NCBI RefSeq assembly: GCF_000612585.1
Contig: NZ_JFCA01000006.1
Coordinates: forward strand, 1 to 64,000
Reading direction: 5' to 3'
Length of the DNA stretch: 64,000 nt
Source of the DNA: Pseudomonas sp. CHM02
GTDB lineage: Bacteria; Pseudomonadota; Gammaproteobacteria; Pseudomonadales; Pseudomonadaceae
Both the position numbers and the translations under genes were made by a program. This document shows positions 47,511 through 55,593 of the stretch, one piece after another (the stretch's first letter is position 1; every line of letters starts with the position of its first letter). The notes beneath the pieces were generated by a model. That model saw only the letters and a program-made list of their open reading frames with translations, searched no databases and was not told where the DNA came from.

Positions 47511-48205
47511 TGCTGATCGTCGAGAATATCCATTCCTACTACGACAAGAGCCACGTGCTGGAAGGCGTGTCGCTGACCGTCAACCCCGGCGAACTGGTGA
47601 CGCTGCTGGGCCGTAATGGCGCCGGCAAGACCACCACCCTGCGCAGCATCCTCGGCATCATCTGCCCGCGCCAGGGCCAGATTCACTTCAATGGCCAGGC
47701 GCTGGTGGGTCAGAAAATCTTTGAAATCGCCCGCCAGGGCCTGGCGCTGGTGCCGGAGAACCGCGGAATTTTCCGCCTGCTCACAGTCGAGGAAAACCTG
47801 CGCATCGCCACGCGCAAGACCAGCCGCTGGCAGCTCGAAGACGTCTACGGCATGTTCCCGCGCCTCAAGGAGCGGCGCAAAAACGCCGGCCACGCACTGT
47901 CTGGCGGCGAGCAACAGATGCTCGCCATCGCCCGCGCCCTGCTCAACGACCCCAAGCTGCTGATCCTCGATGAACCCACCGAAGGCCTGGCCCCGGTGAT
48001 CGTCGACGAACTGGTGAAGATCCTGCGCAAGGTCAAGGAAGACGGCCTGCCGGTGCTGCTGGTGGAACAGAACCTGATGGTCTGCGACAAGCTCGCCGAC
48101 CGCCATTACGTGCTCGAACAGGGCCGCGTGGTGTACGAGGGCAGCGCCGAAGCCTTCCGCGCCGACCCTACGATCAAAAACCGTTATTTGGCCCTGAGTG
48201 CCTGA
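47510..48205 (+). CDS. ABC transporter ATPase, LivF type
   Basis: A 231-residue ATPase. Walker A GRNGAGKTTT, signature LSGGEQQMLA, Walker B LLILDEPTEGL and the LivF end region VYEGSAEAFRADP. The start overlaps the LivG-type stop by one base. Completes the importer. Confidence 0.9.
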   Translation: MLIVENIHSYYDKSHVLEGVSLTVNPGELVTLLGRNGAGKTTTLRSILGIICPRQGQIHFNGQALVGQKIFEIARQGLALVPENRGIFRLLTVEENLRIATRKTSRWQLEDVYGMFPRLKERRKNAGHALSGGEQQMLAIARALLNDPKLLILDEPTEGLAPVIVDELVKILRKVKEDGLPVLLVEQNLMVCDKLADRHYVLEQGRVVYEGSAEAFRADPTIKNRYLALSA

Positions 48206-48218
48206 CCGGAGATTGCAC

Positions 48219-49487
48219 ATGAATAGTTTCGCGCAACCGCTCAAGAGCAACGCCCCGCTGATCAACCGCGACCGCCTGTGGCAATCGCTGATGGACCTGG
48301 CCCGACTCGGCGCCACCGCCAAGGGCGGCGTGTGCCGCCTGGCCCTGACCGACCTCGACCGCCAGGCCCGCGACCTGTTTGTGCAATGGTGCGAGGCGGC
48401 TGGCTGCAGCGTCAGTGTCGACGCCATCGGCAATATCTTTGCGCGCCGTGCCGGGCGCAACCCCGCCCTACCCCCGGTGATGACCGGCAGCCATATCGAC
48501 ACCCAACCCACCGGCGGCAAGTTCGACGGTTGCTACGGGGTGATGGCCGGGCTGGAAGTGATCCGCACCCTGAATGACCTGGGCATCGAAACCCAAGCGC
48601 CGATTGAAGTGGTGGTGTGGACCAACGAAGAAGGCTCGCGTTTTCCGCCCTGCATGATGGGCTCCGGGGTGTTTGCCGGTAAGTTCGACTTGCAGGACAC
48701 CCTCGACAAAGTCGATGACCAGGGCCTGTCGGTGGGCGCCGAATTGCAGCGCATCGGGTATGCCGGCTCCCGCGCGGTACTCGGCCACCCGGTGGGCGCG
48801 TATTTCGAGGCGCATATCGAGCAGGGCCCGGTGCTGGAAGACCAGGCCACTACCATTGGCGTGGTCATGGGTTGCCTGGGCCAGAAGTGGTTCGACCTGA
48901 CCTTCACCGGCGTCGAAGCCCACGCCGGCCCGACGCCGATGCACTTGCGCAAGGACGCTCTGGTGGGCGCCGCCGAAGTGGTCAGCGCGGTCAACCGCAT
49001 CGCCCATCAGCAGCAGCCCCACGCCTGTGGCACCGTGGGTTGCCTGAGCCTGCACCCCGGCTCGCGCAACGTGATTCCCGGCCAGGTGCACATGACCCTC
49101 GACCTGCGCCACCTGCACGCGGACAAGCTGCAAGCCATGGTCGATGAAGTGCGCGGCGTGATCGAAGCCACGGCCGCCAGGCATGGGCTGACGTTTGAAC
49201 TGACCCCCACCGCCGACTTCCCGCCGCTGGACTTCGCCCCAGCCTGCGTCAACGCCGTACGGGAAGGCGCCGCGGCCTTGGGCTTGAGCCATATGGACAT
49301 CGTCAGCGGCGCCGGGCACGACGCGATTTTTGTCGCCGAACTGGGTCCGGCCGGGATGATCTTTGTACCGTGCGAAGGTGGCATCAGCCATAACGAAATC
49401 GAAAACGCCGCGCCAGACGACCTGGCGGCAGGCTGCGCGGTGTTGTTGCGCGCCATGGTCAATGCGGCGCAGGGGGAAATCGCATGA
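48219..49487 (+). CDS. N-carbamoyl amino acid / ureidopropionase-type amidohydrolase (second copy)
   Basis: A 422-residue M20-type zinc amidohydrolase, a close paralogue of the protein at 36-1319: long identical runs cover the metal site (GSHIDTQPTGGKFDG), NEEGSRFPPCMMGSGVF, AHIEQGP and the C-terminal PCEGGISHNEIENAAP. By eye about three quarters of residues are identical. Differences concentrate in the lid-domain loop (about 155-190) and the N-terminus. The ATG at 48219 has CGGAG. It follows the LivF-type gene by 13 bases and overlaps the amidase gene as ATGA, so it belongs to the ABC operon and acts on imported substrate. Substrate may be an N-carbamoyl amino acid, allantoate or a ureido acid. 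Confidence 0.87.
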   Translation: MNSFAQPLKSNAPLINRDRLWQSLMDLARLGATAKGGVCRLALTDLDRQARDLFVQWCEAAGCSVSVDAIGNIFARRAGRNPALPPVMTGSHIDTQPTGGKFDGCYGVMAGLEVIRTLNDLGIETQAPIEVVVWTNEEGSRFPPCMMGSGVFAGKFDLQDTLDKVDDQGLSVGAELQRIGYAGSRAVLGHPVGAYFEAHIEQGPVLEDQATTIGVVMGCLGQKWFDLTFTGVEAHAGPTPMHLRKDALVGAAEVVSAVNRIAHQQQPHACGTVGCLSLHPGSRNVIPGQVHMTLDLRHLHADKLQAMVDEVRGVIEATAARHGLTFELTPTADFPPLDFAPACVNAVREGAAALGLSHMDIVSGAGHDAIFVAELGPAGMIFVPCEGGISHNEIENAAPDDLAAGCAVLLRAMVNAAQGEIA

Positions 49488-50887
49488 GTGAGATCGGCCA
49501 ACTGACGGCAGTGCAACTGCTGCAGCATTTTCGCGACAAGACCTTGTCGCCGGTGGAGGTCACCGAAGACGCCTTGCTGCGGATCGAACGCTACAACCCG
49601 GTGGTGAACGCCTACTGCCACGTGGACCCGGAAGGCGCGCTGAACGCCGCGCGCGCTTCGGAACAACGCTGGCTTAACGGCCAACCCTGCGGCGCGCTGG
49701 ACGGTGTGCCGGCGTCGATCAAAGACCTGACGTTGACCGTCGGCATGCCCACCCGCAAGGGCTCGCGCACCGCATCGGCCGAAGGCCCGTGGGACGTCGA
49801 CGCCCCGTTCACAGCCTTTATGCGCAAGGCCGGCGCGGTGCTGCTGGGCAAGACCACCACCCCGGAATTCGGCTGGAAAGGCGTCACCGACAACCCGCTG
49901 TACGGCATCACCCGCAACCCCTGGGACACACGCACCACGGCGGGCGGCTCGTCCGGCGGCGCAGGGGCGGCGGCGGCGTTGAACCTCGGCGTATTGCATC
50001 AGGGCAGCGATGCGGGCGGTTCGATCCGGATTCCCTGTGCGTTTACCGGCACGTTCGGGATCAAGCCGACCTTTGGTTATGTACCGCAGTGGCCGGCCAG
50101 TTCCATGACCATTCTGTCGCACCTGGGGCCGATGACCCGCACGGTGGAAGACAGCGTGTTGATGCTGCAGACCATCGCCCAGCCGGATGCGCGAGATGGC
50201 TTGATCGGTGCCCCACGGACCACACCGTGGTTATCGGGCGCGGCGGATTTGAAAGGCTTGCGCGTGGCCTACAGCCCCAGCTTCGGTTACGTCGATGTCG
50301 ACCCACAGGTGGCCAAGGTGGTCGCCGAGGCGGTTCGCGGTCTGGAACAACTGGGCGCGCAGGTCGAGCAGATCGACCCAGGGTTCAGCGACCCGCTGGA
50401 GGTGTTCAGCACCTTATGGGCAGCCGGCGCCGCACGCCTGACTCGGCCGATGAGCGCGGCACAAAAACAGCTGCTGGACCCTGGCCTGCTGCGCATCGCC
50501 CAGCGCGGCGAGCGGTTGAGCCTGGATGACTTCAACGCAGCCCTTGAAGCCCGCGCCGCACTGGTGGCACGCATGGCGGCGTTCCATGAGCACTACGATG
50601 TGCTGGTGTCACCGATGATGCCGATCACGGCATTCGAAGCCGGCCACGATATACCGCCCGGCTCCGGCTTGCAGGAATGGACACAGTGGACGCCCTTCAC
50701 CTACCCCTTCAACCTCACCCAGCAGCCGGCAGCGTCGGTCCCGTGCGGGCTGGCGGCGAATGGCTTGCCGGTGGGCTTGCATGTGGTGGGCGCGCGGTTT
50801 GCCGACGACCAGGTGTTGCGGGTGTGCCACGCCTACGCGAAGGCCTTCCCGACCCAGCACCTCCAAGCCCCACAAACCCCAACCTGA
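49484..50887 (+). CDS. Amidase signature-family hydrolase
   Basis: A 467-residue amidase-signature enzyme with the Ser-cisSer-Lys triad: Lys in ASIKDLTLTVGMPT (about 82-95), the Gly/Ser region TTAGGSSGGAGAAAALNLG and the nucleophile stretch GSDAGGSIRIPCAFTG (about 170-185). AS enzymes include aliphatic amidases, ureidomalonase, allophanate hydrolase and Glu-tRNA amidotransferase A; no GatB/C partner is here. It overlaps the carbamoylase stop (ATGA) and is last in the operon. The pair suggests a substrate with both amide and ureido bonds, or a mixture of such compounds. Confidence 0.87.
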   Translation: MSEIGQLTAVQLLQHFRDKTLSPVEVTEDALLRIERYNPVVNAYCHVDPEGALNAARASEQRWLNGQPCGALDGVPASIKDLTLTVGMPTRKGSRTASAEGPWDVDAPFTAFMRKAGAVLLGKTTTPEFGWKGVTDNPLYGITRNPWDTRTTAGGSSGGAGAAAALNLGVLHQGSDAGGSIRIPCAFTGTFGIKPTFGYVPQWPASSMTILSHLGPMTRTVEDSVLMLQTIAQPDARDGLIGAPRTTPWLSGAADLKGLRVAYSPSFGYVDVDPQVAKVVAEAVRGLEQLGAQVEQIDPGFSDPLEVFSTLWAAGAARLTRPMSAAQKQLLDPGLLRIAQRGERLSLDDFNAALEARAALVARMAAFHEHYDVLVSPMMPITAFEAGHDIPPGSGLQEWTQWTPFTYPFNLTQQPAASVPCGLAANGLPVGLHVVGARFADDQVLRVCHAYAKAFPTQHLQAPQTPT

Positions 50888-50897
50888 AATGCCCACC

Positions 50898-50985
50898 TGT
50901 AGGCGCCGGCTTGCCGGCGATGGTGCCGTGTCAGCCCCTCACCCGTCACCGACACACCGCAATCGCCGGCAAGCCAGCTCCTACA
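50898..50985. repeat. REPIN downstream of the amidase gene
   Basis: Arms at 50898-50921 and 50962-50985, 24 bases each with few mismatches, core GGCGCCGGCTTGCCGGCGAT facing ATCGCCGGCAAGCCAGCTCC. Confidence 0.8.
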
Positions 50986-50999
50986 AGACCACGTATCCA

Positions 51000-51200
51000 C
51001 GATGCGAAGCGAGCCGCTTCTGATCTTGATCCTAGGCGCCCCCCCAAATACCTGTCGGATTACGGGCACACCGAGCCTAGGCGAGGTGCCGAGTGTTGGG
51101 GCAAGAGCGTTTTGCTTACTTTGCCGCTTTTGCAAAGTGAGCCGCCGTAAGGGCAGAACCCATAGCAGCCGTTACCGCAGCAACGGATATGTACTCAGTC
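51000..51200. repeat. Dispersed Pseudomonas repeat-like sequence
   Basis: The stretch with GTGCCGAGTGTTGGGGCAAG, GCGTTTTGCTTACTTTGCCG, AAAGTGAGCCGCCGTAAGGG and ACGGATATGTACTCAG resembles a longer repeat I recall as common between genes in fluorescent pseudomonads. It contains an imperfect inverted repeat (CCTAGGCGCC / GCCTAGGCGAGGTGCC). The match is from memory, not a search. Confidence 0.45.
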
Positions 51201-51215
51201 GCCTGCCAGGCCGCC

Positions 51216-51239
51216 ATCGCAGGCAAGCCAGCTCCCACA
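51216..51239. repeat. Single REP arm
   Basis: CATCGCAGGCAAGCCAGCTCCCACAG: one REP arm without a close partner (core GGCAAGCCAGCTCCCAC). Confidence 0.65.
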
Positions 51240-51289
51240 GTTTCAACCACATTCCATTACACTGTCCCCCATTCATCCCCGGGGGCTTC

Positions 51290-52153
51290 ATGGACATCGA
51301 ACTGGCACGCACCTTCCTCGAAATCACCCGCTGCGGCAGCCTGGCCGCTGCGGCCGAGAAACTGCACGTCACCCAGACCGCCATCACCGCGCGGGTCAAA
51401 AGCCTCGAAAGCCAGCTAGGCAGCACACTGTTCGTGCGCAACCGCGCCGGCGCCAGGCTGACCGCCGACGGCGAGGCCTTCGTGGTATACGCCAACCAGT
51501 TGCTGCAAACCTGGGAAGCCGCAAAACGCGACCTGCCGCTGCCCGATGGCTACCGCAACGTGCTGCACATCGGCGGCGAGGTCAGCCTGTGCAACCCGCT
51601 GATGCTCGGCTGGGCCCAGGCCCTGCGCCAACACATCCCCGGCCATGCGCTGCGTACCGAAGTGCGCGAAGGCGACTACCTGTTGCGCCAGCTGGAACTG
51701 GGCGTGCTGGACGCTGCCTTGGTGTTCCAGCCGCAGTACTGGCCCGGCTTGCAAGTGGAGCAGGTGCTGGAAGAAAAACTGATCCTGGTGCAGCTGGTGA
51801 GCAACCCGGCCCCCTACGTGTATATCGATTGGGGCCCGGGCTTTCGCCAGCAGCATGACGCCGCCCTGCCCGACAAGGCCCGCGCCGCGCTGAGTTTCAA
51901 CCTTGGCCCGCTGGCGTTGCAGTACATCCTGGAGAACGGCGGCGCCGGCTATTTCCGTACCCGCGTAGTGCAGAGCTACCTCGACAACGGCGTGATGCAG
52001 CGCGTGCCCAAGGCGCCGGAGTTCAACTTCCCCACGTTTGTGGTGTATTCGCGGGCACGGGATTCGGCGGTGTTGCAACAGGCACTGGCGTTGCTGCGTG
52101 AAGTGGTCAAGGCCGAAAGTGACTGGTCGCAGCGCTGGGACCCGCTGATTTGA
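51290..52153 (+). CDS. LysR-family transcriptional regulator
   Basis: A 287-residue LysR-type regulator: helix-turn-helix FLEITRCGSLAAAAEKLHVTQTAITARVKSLE (in two parts, about residues 9-40) and a periplasmic-binding-like effector domain. The ATG at 51290 follows GGGGGCTTC; the open frame runs further upstream through the repeat region and is not coding there. It is followed on the same strand by the LacI gene and preceded by the amidase operon. No divergent target is present, so its regulon is unclear. Confidence 0.85.
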   Translation: MDIELARTFLEITRCGSLAAAAEKLHVTQTAITARVKSLESQLGSTLFVRNRAGARLTADGEAFVVYANQLLQTWEAAKRDLPLPDGYRNVLHIGGEVSLCNPLMLGWAQALRQHIPGHALRTEVREGDYLLRQLELGVLDAALVFQPQYWPGLQVEQVLEEKLILVQLVSNPAPYVYIDWGPGFRQQHDAALPDKARAALSFNLGPLALQYILENGGAGYFRTRVVQSYLDNGVMQRVPKAPEFNFPTFVVYSRARDSAVLQQALALLREVVKAESDWSQRWDPLI

Positions 52154-52211
52154 AGCAACAATATCCGTCGCGCATGCTAGCCTGCGGGTGTTTCCTTTCG
52201 CAGCCTTACCG

Positions 52212-53216
52212 ATGAACAAGAAAAAGTCCGTCACCATCAGCGACATCGCCAAACAGGTCGGCATGACCACCATCACGGTGTCGCGCGCACTGAGCAAGCC
52301 CGATCTGGTCAAGCCGGCCACCCTGGCGCGCATCCTCGAAGTGGCGCGGGAAATGGATTATGTGCCCAACGCCTTCGCGCGCGGGCTCAAGCGCAGTGAA
52401 AGCCTGATCATCGGTGTGATCACCGCCTCGGTGGACAACCCGTTCTACAGCGAAATGATCAAGGCGATTTCCCGCGAGGCCAAACAGCACGGCTACACCA
52501 TCATGCTGGTGGACACCGATGAGCTGGAAGAGCTGGAAAGCAAAGCCGTGGATACCTTGTTGGGCTACCGCGTGGCCGGGATCATCCTGTCGCCGGTCTC
52601 GGATGAGCCCAGTTACCAGCCCGACTACCTCGAACGCCTGGGCAACGGCAAGACGCCGGTGGTGCTGCTCGATCGCACGATCCATGACAGCCCGTTCAGC
52701 CGCGTGGTGCTCGACAACTACCACAGCGGCATCCAGGCCGCGCACTACCTGCTGCGCCAGACACCCAAGCTCAAGCGCCTGCTGGTGCTGACCGGCCCCG
52801 AGCACTCGCGCATCACCGTCGAACGCCTCAAGGGCCTGCGCGAAGTGCTGGCCGAACATCCCCAGGTGCAAGTCGAAGTGCAGGCCGGCGACTACACGCT
52901 GATGCCCTCCTACCTGCACACCCTCGACTACCTGGCCGAACACTCGGCGCCGGACGCGATCATGGGCTTCAACCAGTTGATCACCCTGGGCGCCCTGCGT
53001 GCGTTGCGCATGCACAACATTCCCCACGACAGCCTGACCATCTGCGGCATCGACCGCCTGCCCTTCGCCGATATCTTCGGGGTGCCCATCGCCTGCGTGG
53101 CCCACGATGCGTCCCTGGCCGGCAGCAGCGCGGTACGCCTGCTGCTCGACCGCCTCGAAGACCCGCACAAGCCACGGGACAAGGTGGTCATCGCCGGCCA
53201 GTTGGAAAACGGCTAG
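52212..53216 (+). CDS. LacI-family regulator of the polyol operon
   Basis: A 334-residue LacI/GalR regulator. DNA-binding head SVTISDIAKQVGMTTITVSRALSKP (about residues 6-30) with hinge YVPNAFARGLKRSES, then a periplasmic-binding-type sugar domain (VITASVDNPFYSEMIKAI; VVLLDRTI). It resembles the GntR/IdnR gluconate-type group. It is convergent with the polyol operon; their stop codons overlap in CTAG (53213-53216). The near-perfect palindrome at 60185-60204 in front of that operon is the expected operator. Effector probably the imported polyol or its ketose. Confidence 0.88.
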   Translation: MNKKKSVTISDIAKQVGMTTITVSRALSKPDLVKPATLARILEVAREMDYVPNAFARGLKRSESLIIGVITASVDNPFYSEMIKAISREAKQHGYTIMLVDTDELEELESKAVDTLLGYRVAGIILSPVSDEPSYQPDYLERLGNGKTPVVLLDRTIHDSPFSRVVLDNYHSGIQAAHYLLRQTPKLKRLLVLTGPEHSRITVERLKGLREVLAEHPQVQVEVQAGDYTLMPSYLHTLDYLAEHSAPDAIMGFNQLITLGALRALRMHNIPHDSLTICGIDRLPFADIFGVPIACVAHDASLAGSSAVRLLLDRLEDPHKPRDKVVIAGQLENG

Positions 53217-53938
53217 CGGCTGGTGTAGCCGCCGTCGATGGGCAGGCTGACGCCGCTGATCATGCTGGCGGCGCTGCTCAGCAGGAACAGCACCGGCAAC
53301 GCCACTTCGACGGTTTCAGCAAAACGCCCCAGCGGAATGGCCGCGAGCGCCGGGTCGCGCTTGGCCGGGTCGGACCAGGCCATGGTTGCCATCGGCGTGA
53401 GCGTGACCGTCGGGTTGACGCTGTTGACGCGAATGCCGAAGCGGCCCCACTCGGCGCACTGCACGCGGGTGATCGCATCCAGCGCGGCCTTGGAGGCGCA
53501 GTAGCCGAGGTGATCGTCCAGGGCCACCAGCGCGGCCTGGCTGGAAACGTTGACGATGCTGCCGGCGATCTTCGCCTCGATCATTTTCGCCGCCACACGG
53601 CTGCCGACCTGGGCGGCGGCGCGGGCGTTGACCTGCATCACCTGGTCGAAGGCGTTGGCGCTGATAGCGGCGGCGGGCTCCAGCCGCGAGATGCCGGCGC
53701 AATTGACCAGGCCGTGCAGCGGCGGCAGGTCCTTCAAGGCGTTGTCGAGGGCGGCGCTGTCGGCGATGTCCAGGCACAGAGTGTGGCAGCCGAGTTGGTC
53801 CAGGGCCTGCGCGTCGCGGCCGAGGGCGAAGACTTCGGCGCCGCTGGCGATGAGCTGCTGGGCAATTTCACGACCGATGCCGCTGCTGGCGCCGGTGACG
53901 AGGATGCGCTGGTGGGTGAAGTCAAAGACTGCGTTCAT
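53213..53938 (-). CDS. SDR-family dehydrogenase, L-xylulose-reductase (DCXR)-like
   Basis: A 241-residue short-chain dehydrogenase. Cofactor motif TGASSGIG (13-20), active-site NVSSQAALVALDDHLGYCASKAA with Ser, Tyr and Lys, and the ending RVNSVNPTVTLTPMATMAWSDP, a stretch strongly reminiscent of DCXR (L-xylulose reductase) and related threitol or xylitol dehydrogenases. Start at ATG 53938. It is last in the polyol operon, separated from the kinase gene by 120 bases with a REPIN, so it may be less expressed. Likely interconverts a polyol and a ketose. Confidence 0.82.
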   Translation of the reverse strand: MNAVFDFTHQRILVTGASSGIGREIAQQLIASGAEVFALGRDAQALDQLGCHTLCLDIADSAALDNALKDLPPLHGLVNCAGISRLEPAAAISANAFDQVMQVNARAAAQVGSRVAAKMIEAKIAGSIVNVSSQAALVALDDHLGYCASKAALDAITRVQCAEWGRFGIRVNSVNPTVTLTPMATMAWSDPAKRDPALAAIPLGRFAETVEVALPVLFLLSSAASMISGVSLPIDGGYTSR

Positions 53939-53971
53939 GGATACACATCTCAAAAACAATGGAGATCCCCT

Positions 53972-54039
53972 TGTAGGAGTCCGGCTTGCCGGCGATGGCG
54001 TCCGTGAGATCGCCATCGCCGGCAAGCCGGGCTCCTACA
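53972..54039. repeat. REPIN (29-bp arms, one mismatch)
   Basis: Arms at 53972-54000 and 54011-54039 complementary except at one position, separated by only ten bases. It lies inside the polyol operon, between the kinase and the SDR gene, and would form a strong hairpin in the transcript. Confidence 0.88.
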
Positions 54040-54058
54040 GTTTTTGGGGCGTGTTGGG

Positions 54059-55591
54059 TCAGTGGGATTGCAGGGTGTGCATGATCGGTTTCAGGGCCGG
54101 ATACAGCTTCAGGTACTCGCCGAACGCACGGTCGTACGCCTCGACATTTTCCGCCTTGGGCTCAGCCCGCAACGCCAGCTGCACCCAGCCTTTGTCCATC
54201 TCCCCATCACTCACCAACCCCACCGTATGCGCCGCCAGCAACGCTGCGCCCAGCGCCGCTTCCACCTCCTGGACAATGGTGTACACCGGGTACCGCGTGA
54301 CATCCGCGATGATCTGCATCCACAGGTCCGAATGGCTCGCCCCGCCGACCACGATCAAGCGCGGGTCCAGGGAATGCGCGCCGCGCGTGCCTGCTTCGAT
54401 GTTGTGCCGCAGGGCAAAACTCACCCCTTCCAGCACCGCGCGATACAGGTGGATGCGGCTGTGATAGAGGTTCAAGCCGACGAAACTGCCACTGGCACGG
54501 TCATCCCACACCGGGCTGCGTTCCCCCATCAGGTACGGCAGGAACAACAGGCCCTCGCTGCCCGCCGCAATCGTCATCGCGCGCTGTTCCAACAGCACCA
54601 GACTGTCCTGGCCGGAGGCCTTGGCCTGTTGCTCCTCGGCCTGACAAAACTGCTCGCGAAACCAGCTCACCGACGCACCGGCCGTGATCGCACCGCCAAA
54701 GATGTACAGGTCACGGTGGCCGTTGTACACGTGGGGCATGCTGACCAGGCCGTGATGGGCGTCCACCTGTTGGTTCAGGTAACCCCAGCACATGCTGGTG
54801 CCGATCATTGCCACGTGGTTGCCTGGCTGGGTCACCCCCGCAGCCAAGGTTGCCATGGCCGCATCAACGCCACCGGCCAGAATCGGTGTGCCCGCCTGCA
54901 GGCCCAGACGCGCAGCCCAGCCTTCCAGCAACCCACCGACGACCTCCCCGGAATACACCAGACGCTCCGGCATCATCGCTTGCGGTATGCCCAGCGCGTC
55001 GAGCATCTCGGCAGACCAGCCGCGCGCCTTCACGTCGTAGACGCCGCCGATATTGCCGGCGCTGCTATGGTCCACCGCCAACTCCCCAGTGAGGCACCAG
55101 TTGATATAGCTGTTGGGCGGCAGCAGGTAGCGGGTCTTGGCCCACACCTCTGGCTGGTGCTGCTTGAGCCAGAGCATCTTGGTGAAGCCGTAGTAGCTGT
55201 CCACCGAGTTACCGGTCACCGCGAACAGCCGCTCCAGGTCCACCTGCTCGCGCACCCAGGCGACCTGCTCGCCGGCGCGGCGGTCCATCCAGATCAGACA
55301 CGGGTGCAGCGGTGTGATCTGCGCATCCACCGCAATCCCCGAACCGCCATACAGGCTGCTGATGCACAGGGCCTTGACCTGCTGCTTCGCGACACCCGCC
55401 TTGGCCATGCACTGCGCCACGCACGCCTCGACCGCCTCCAGCCAGACCTGCGGCCATTGCTCGGCCCAGCGCACTTTTGGGGTATCCACGCGATACCCCT
55501 GGCTGTGCTGGGCGATGATCGTGCCTTGACCATCCACCAGCAACGCCTTGGTGCTCTGGGTTCCTATGTCGACCCCCATCACGTAGTTCAT
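54059..55591 (-). CDS. FGGY-family carbohydrate kinase
   Basis: A 510-residue FGGY kinase. Phosphate loop GVDIGTQSTKALLVD (6-20), substrate-site WMDRRAGEQ, second-domain VAMIGTSMCWGYL and ATP-site IVVGGASHSDLWMQIIAD. Length is typical of xylulo- and erythritol-type kinases. Context (tetritol-type dehydrogenase, ribose-type importer) suggests phosphorylation of erythrulose, xylulose or a similar ketose, or the polyol itself. Starts two bases after the dehydrogenase stop, so the two are coupled. Confidence 0.84.
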   Translation of the reverse strand: MNYVMGVDIGTQSTKALLVDGQGTIIAQHSQGYRVDTPKVRWAEQWPQVWLEAVEACVAQCMAKAGVAKQQVKALCISSLYGGSGIAVDAQITPLHPCLIWMDRRAGEQVAWVREQVDLERLFAVTGNSVDSYYGFTKMLWLKQHQPEVWAKTRYLLPPNSYINWCLTGELAVDHSSAGNIGGVYDVKARGWSAEMLDALGIPQAMMPERLVYSGEVVGGLLEGWAARLGLQAGTPILAGGVDAAMATLAAGVTQPGNHVAMIGTSMCWGYLNQQVDAHHGLVSMPHVYNGHRDLYIFGGAITAGASVSWFREQFCQAEEQQAKASGQDSLVLLEQRAMTIAAGSEGLLFLPYLMGERSPVWDDRASGSFVGLNLYHSRIHLYRAVLEGVSFALRHNIEAGTRGAHSLDPRLIVVGGASHSDLWMQIIADVTRYPVYTIVQEVEAALGAALLAAHTVGLVSDGEMDKGWVQLALRAEPKAENVEAYDRAFGEYLKLYPALKPIMHTLQSH

Positions 55592-55593
55592 GC

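Larger units (their letters stand above)
50888..51289. other. 402-bp intergenic region with REPIN and dispersed repeat
   Basis: No gene supported. It holds the REPIN at 50898-50985, the dispersed-repeat-like stretch at about 51000-51200 and a single REP arm at 51216-51239, then the short leader of the LysR gene. Confidence 0.65.

Noticed and set aside
48198..48218. GTG at 48198 as start of the second carbamoylase
   Set aside because: It would overlap the ATPase gene and add seven residues; the ATG at 48219 has a good ribosome site and matches the paralogue's start.
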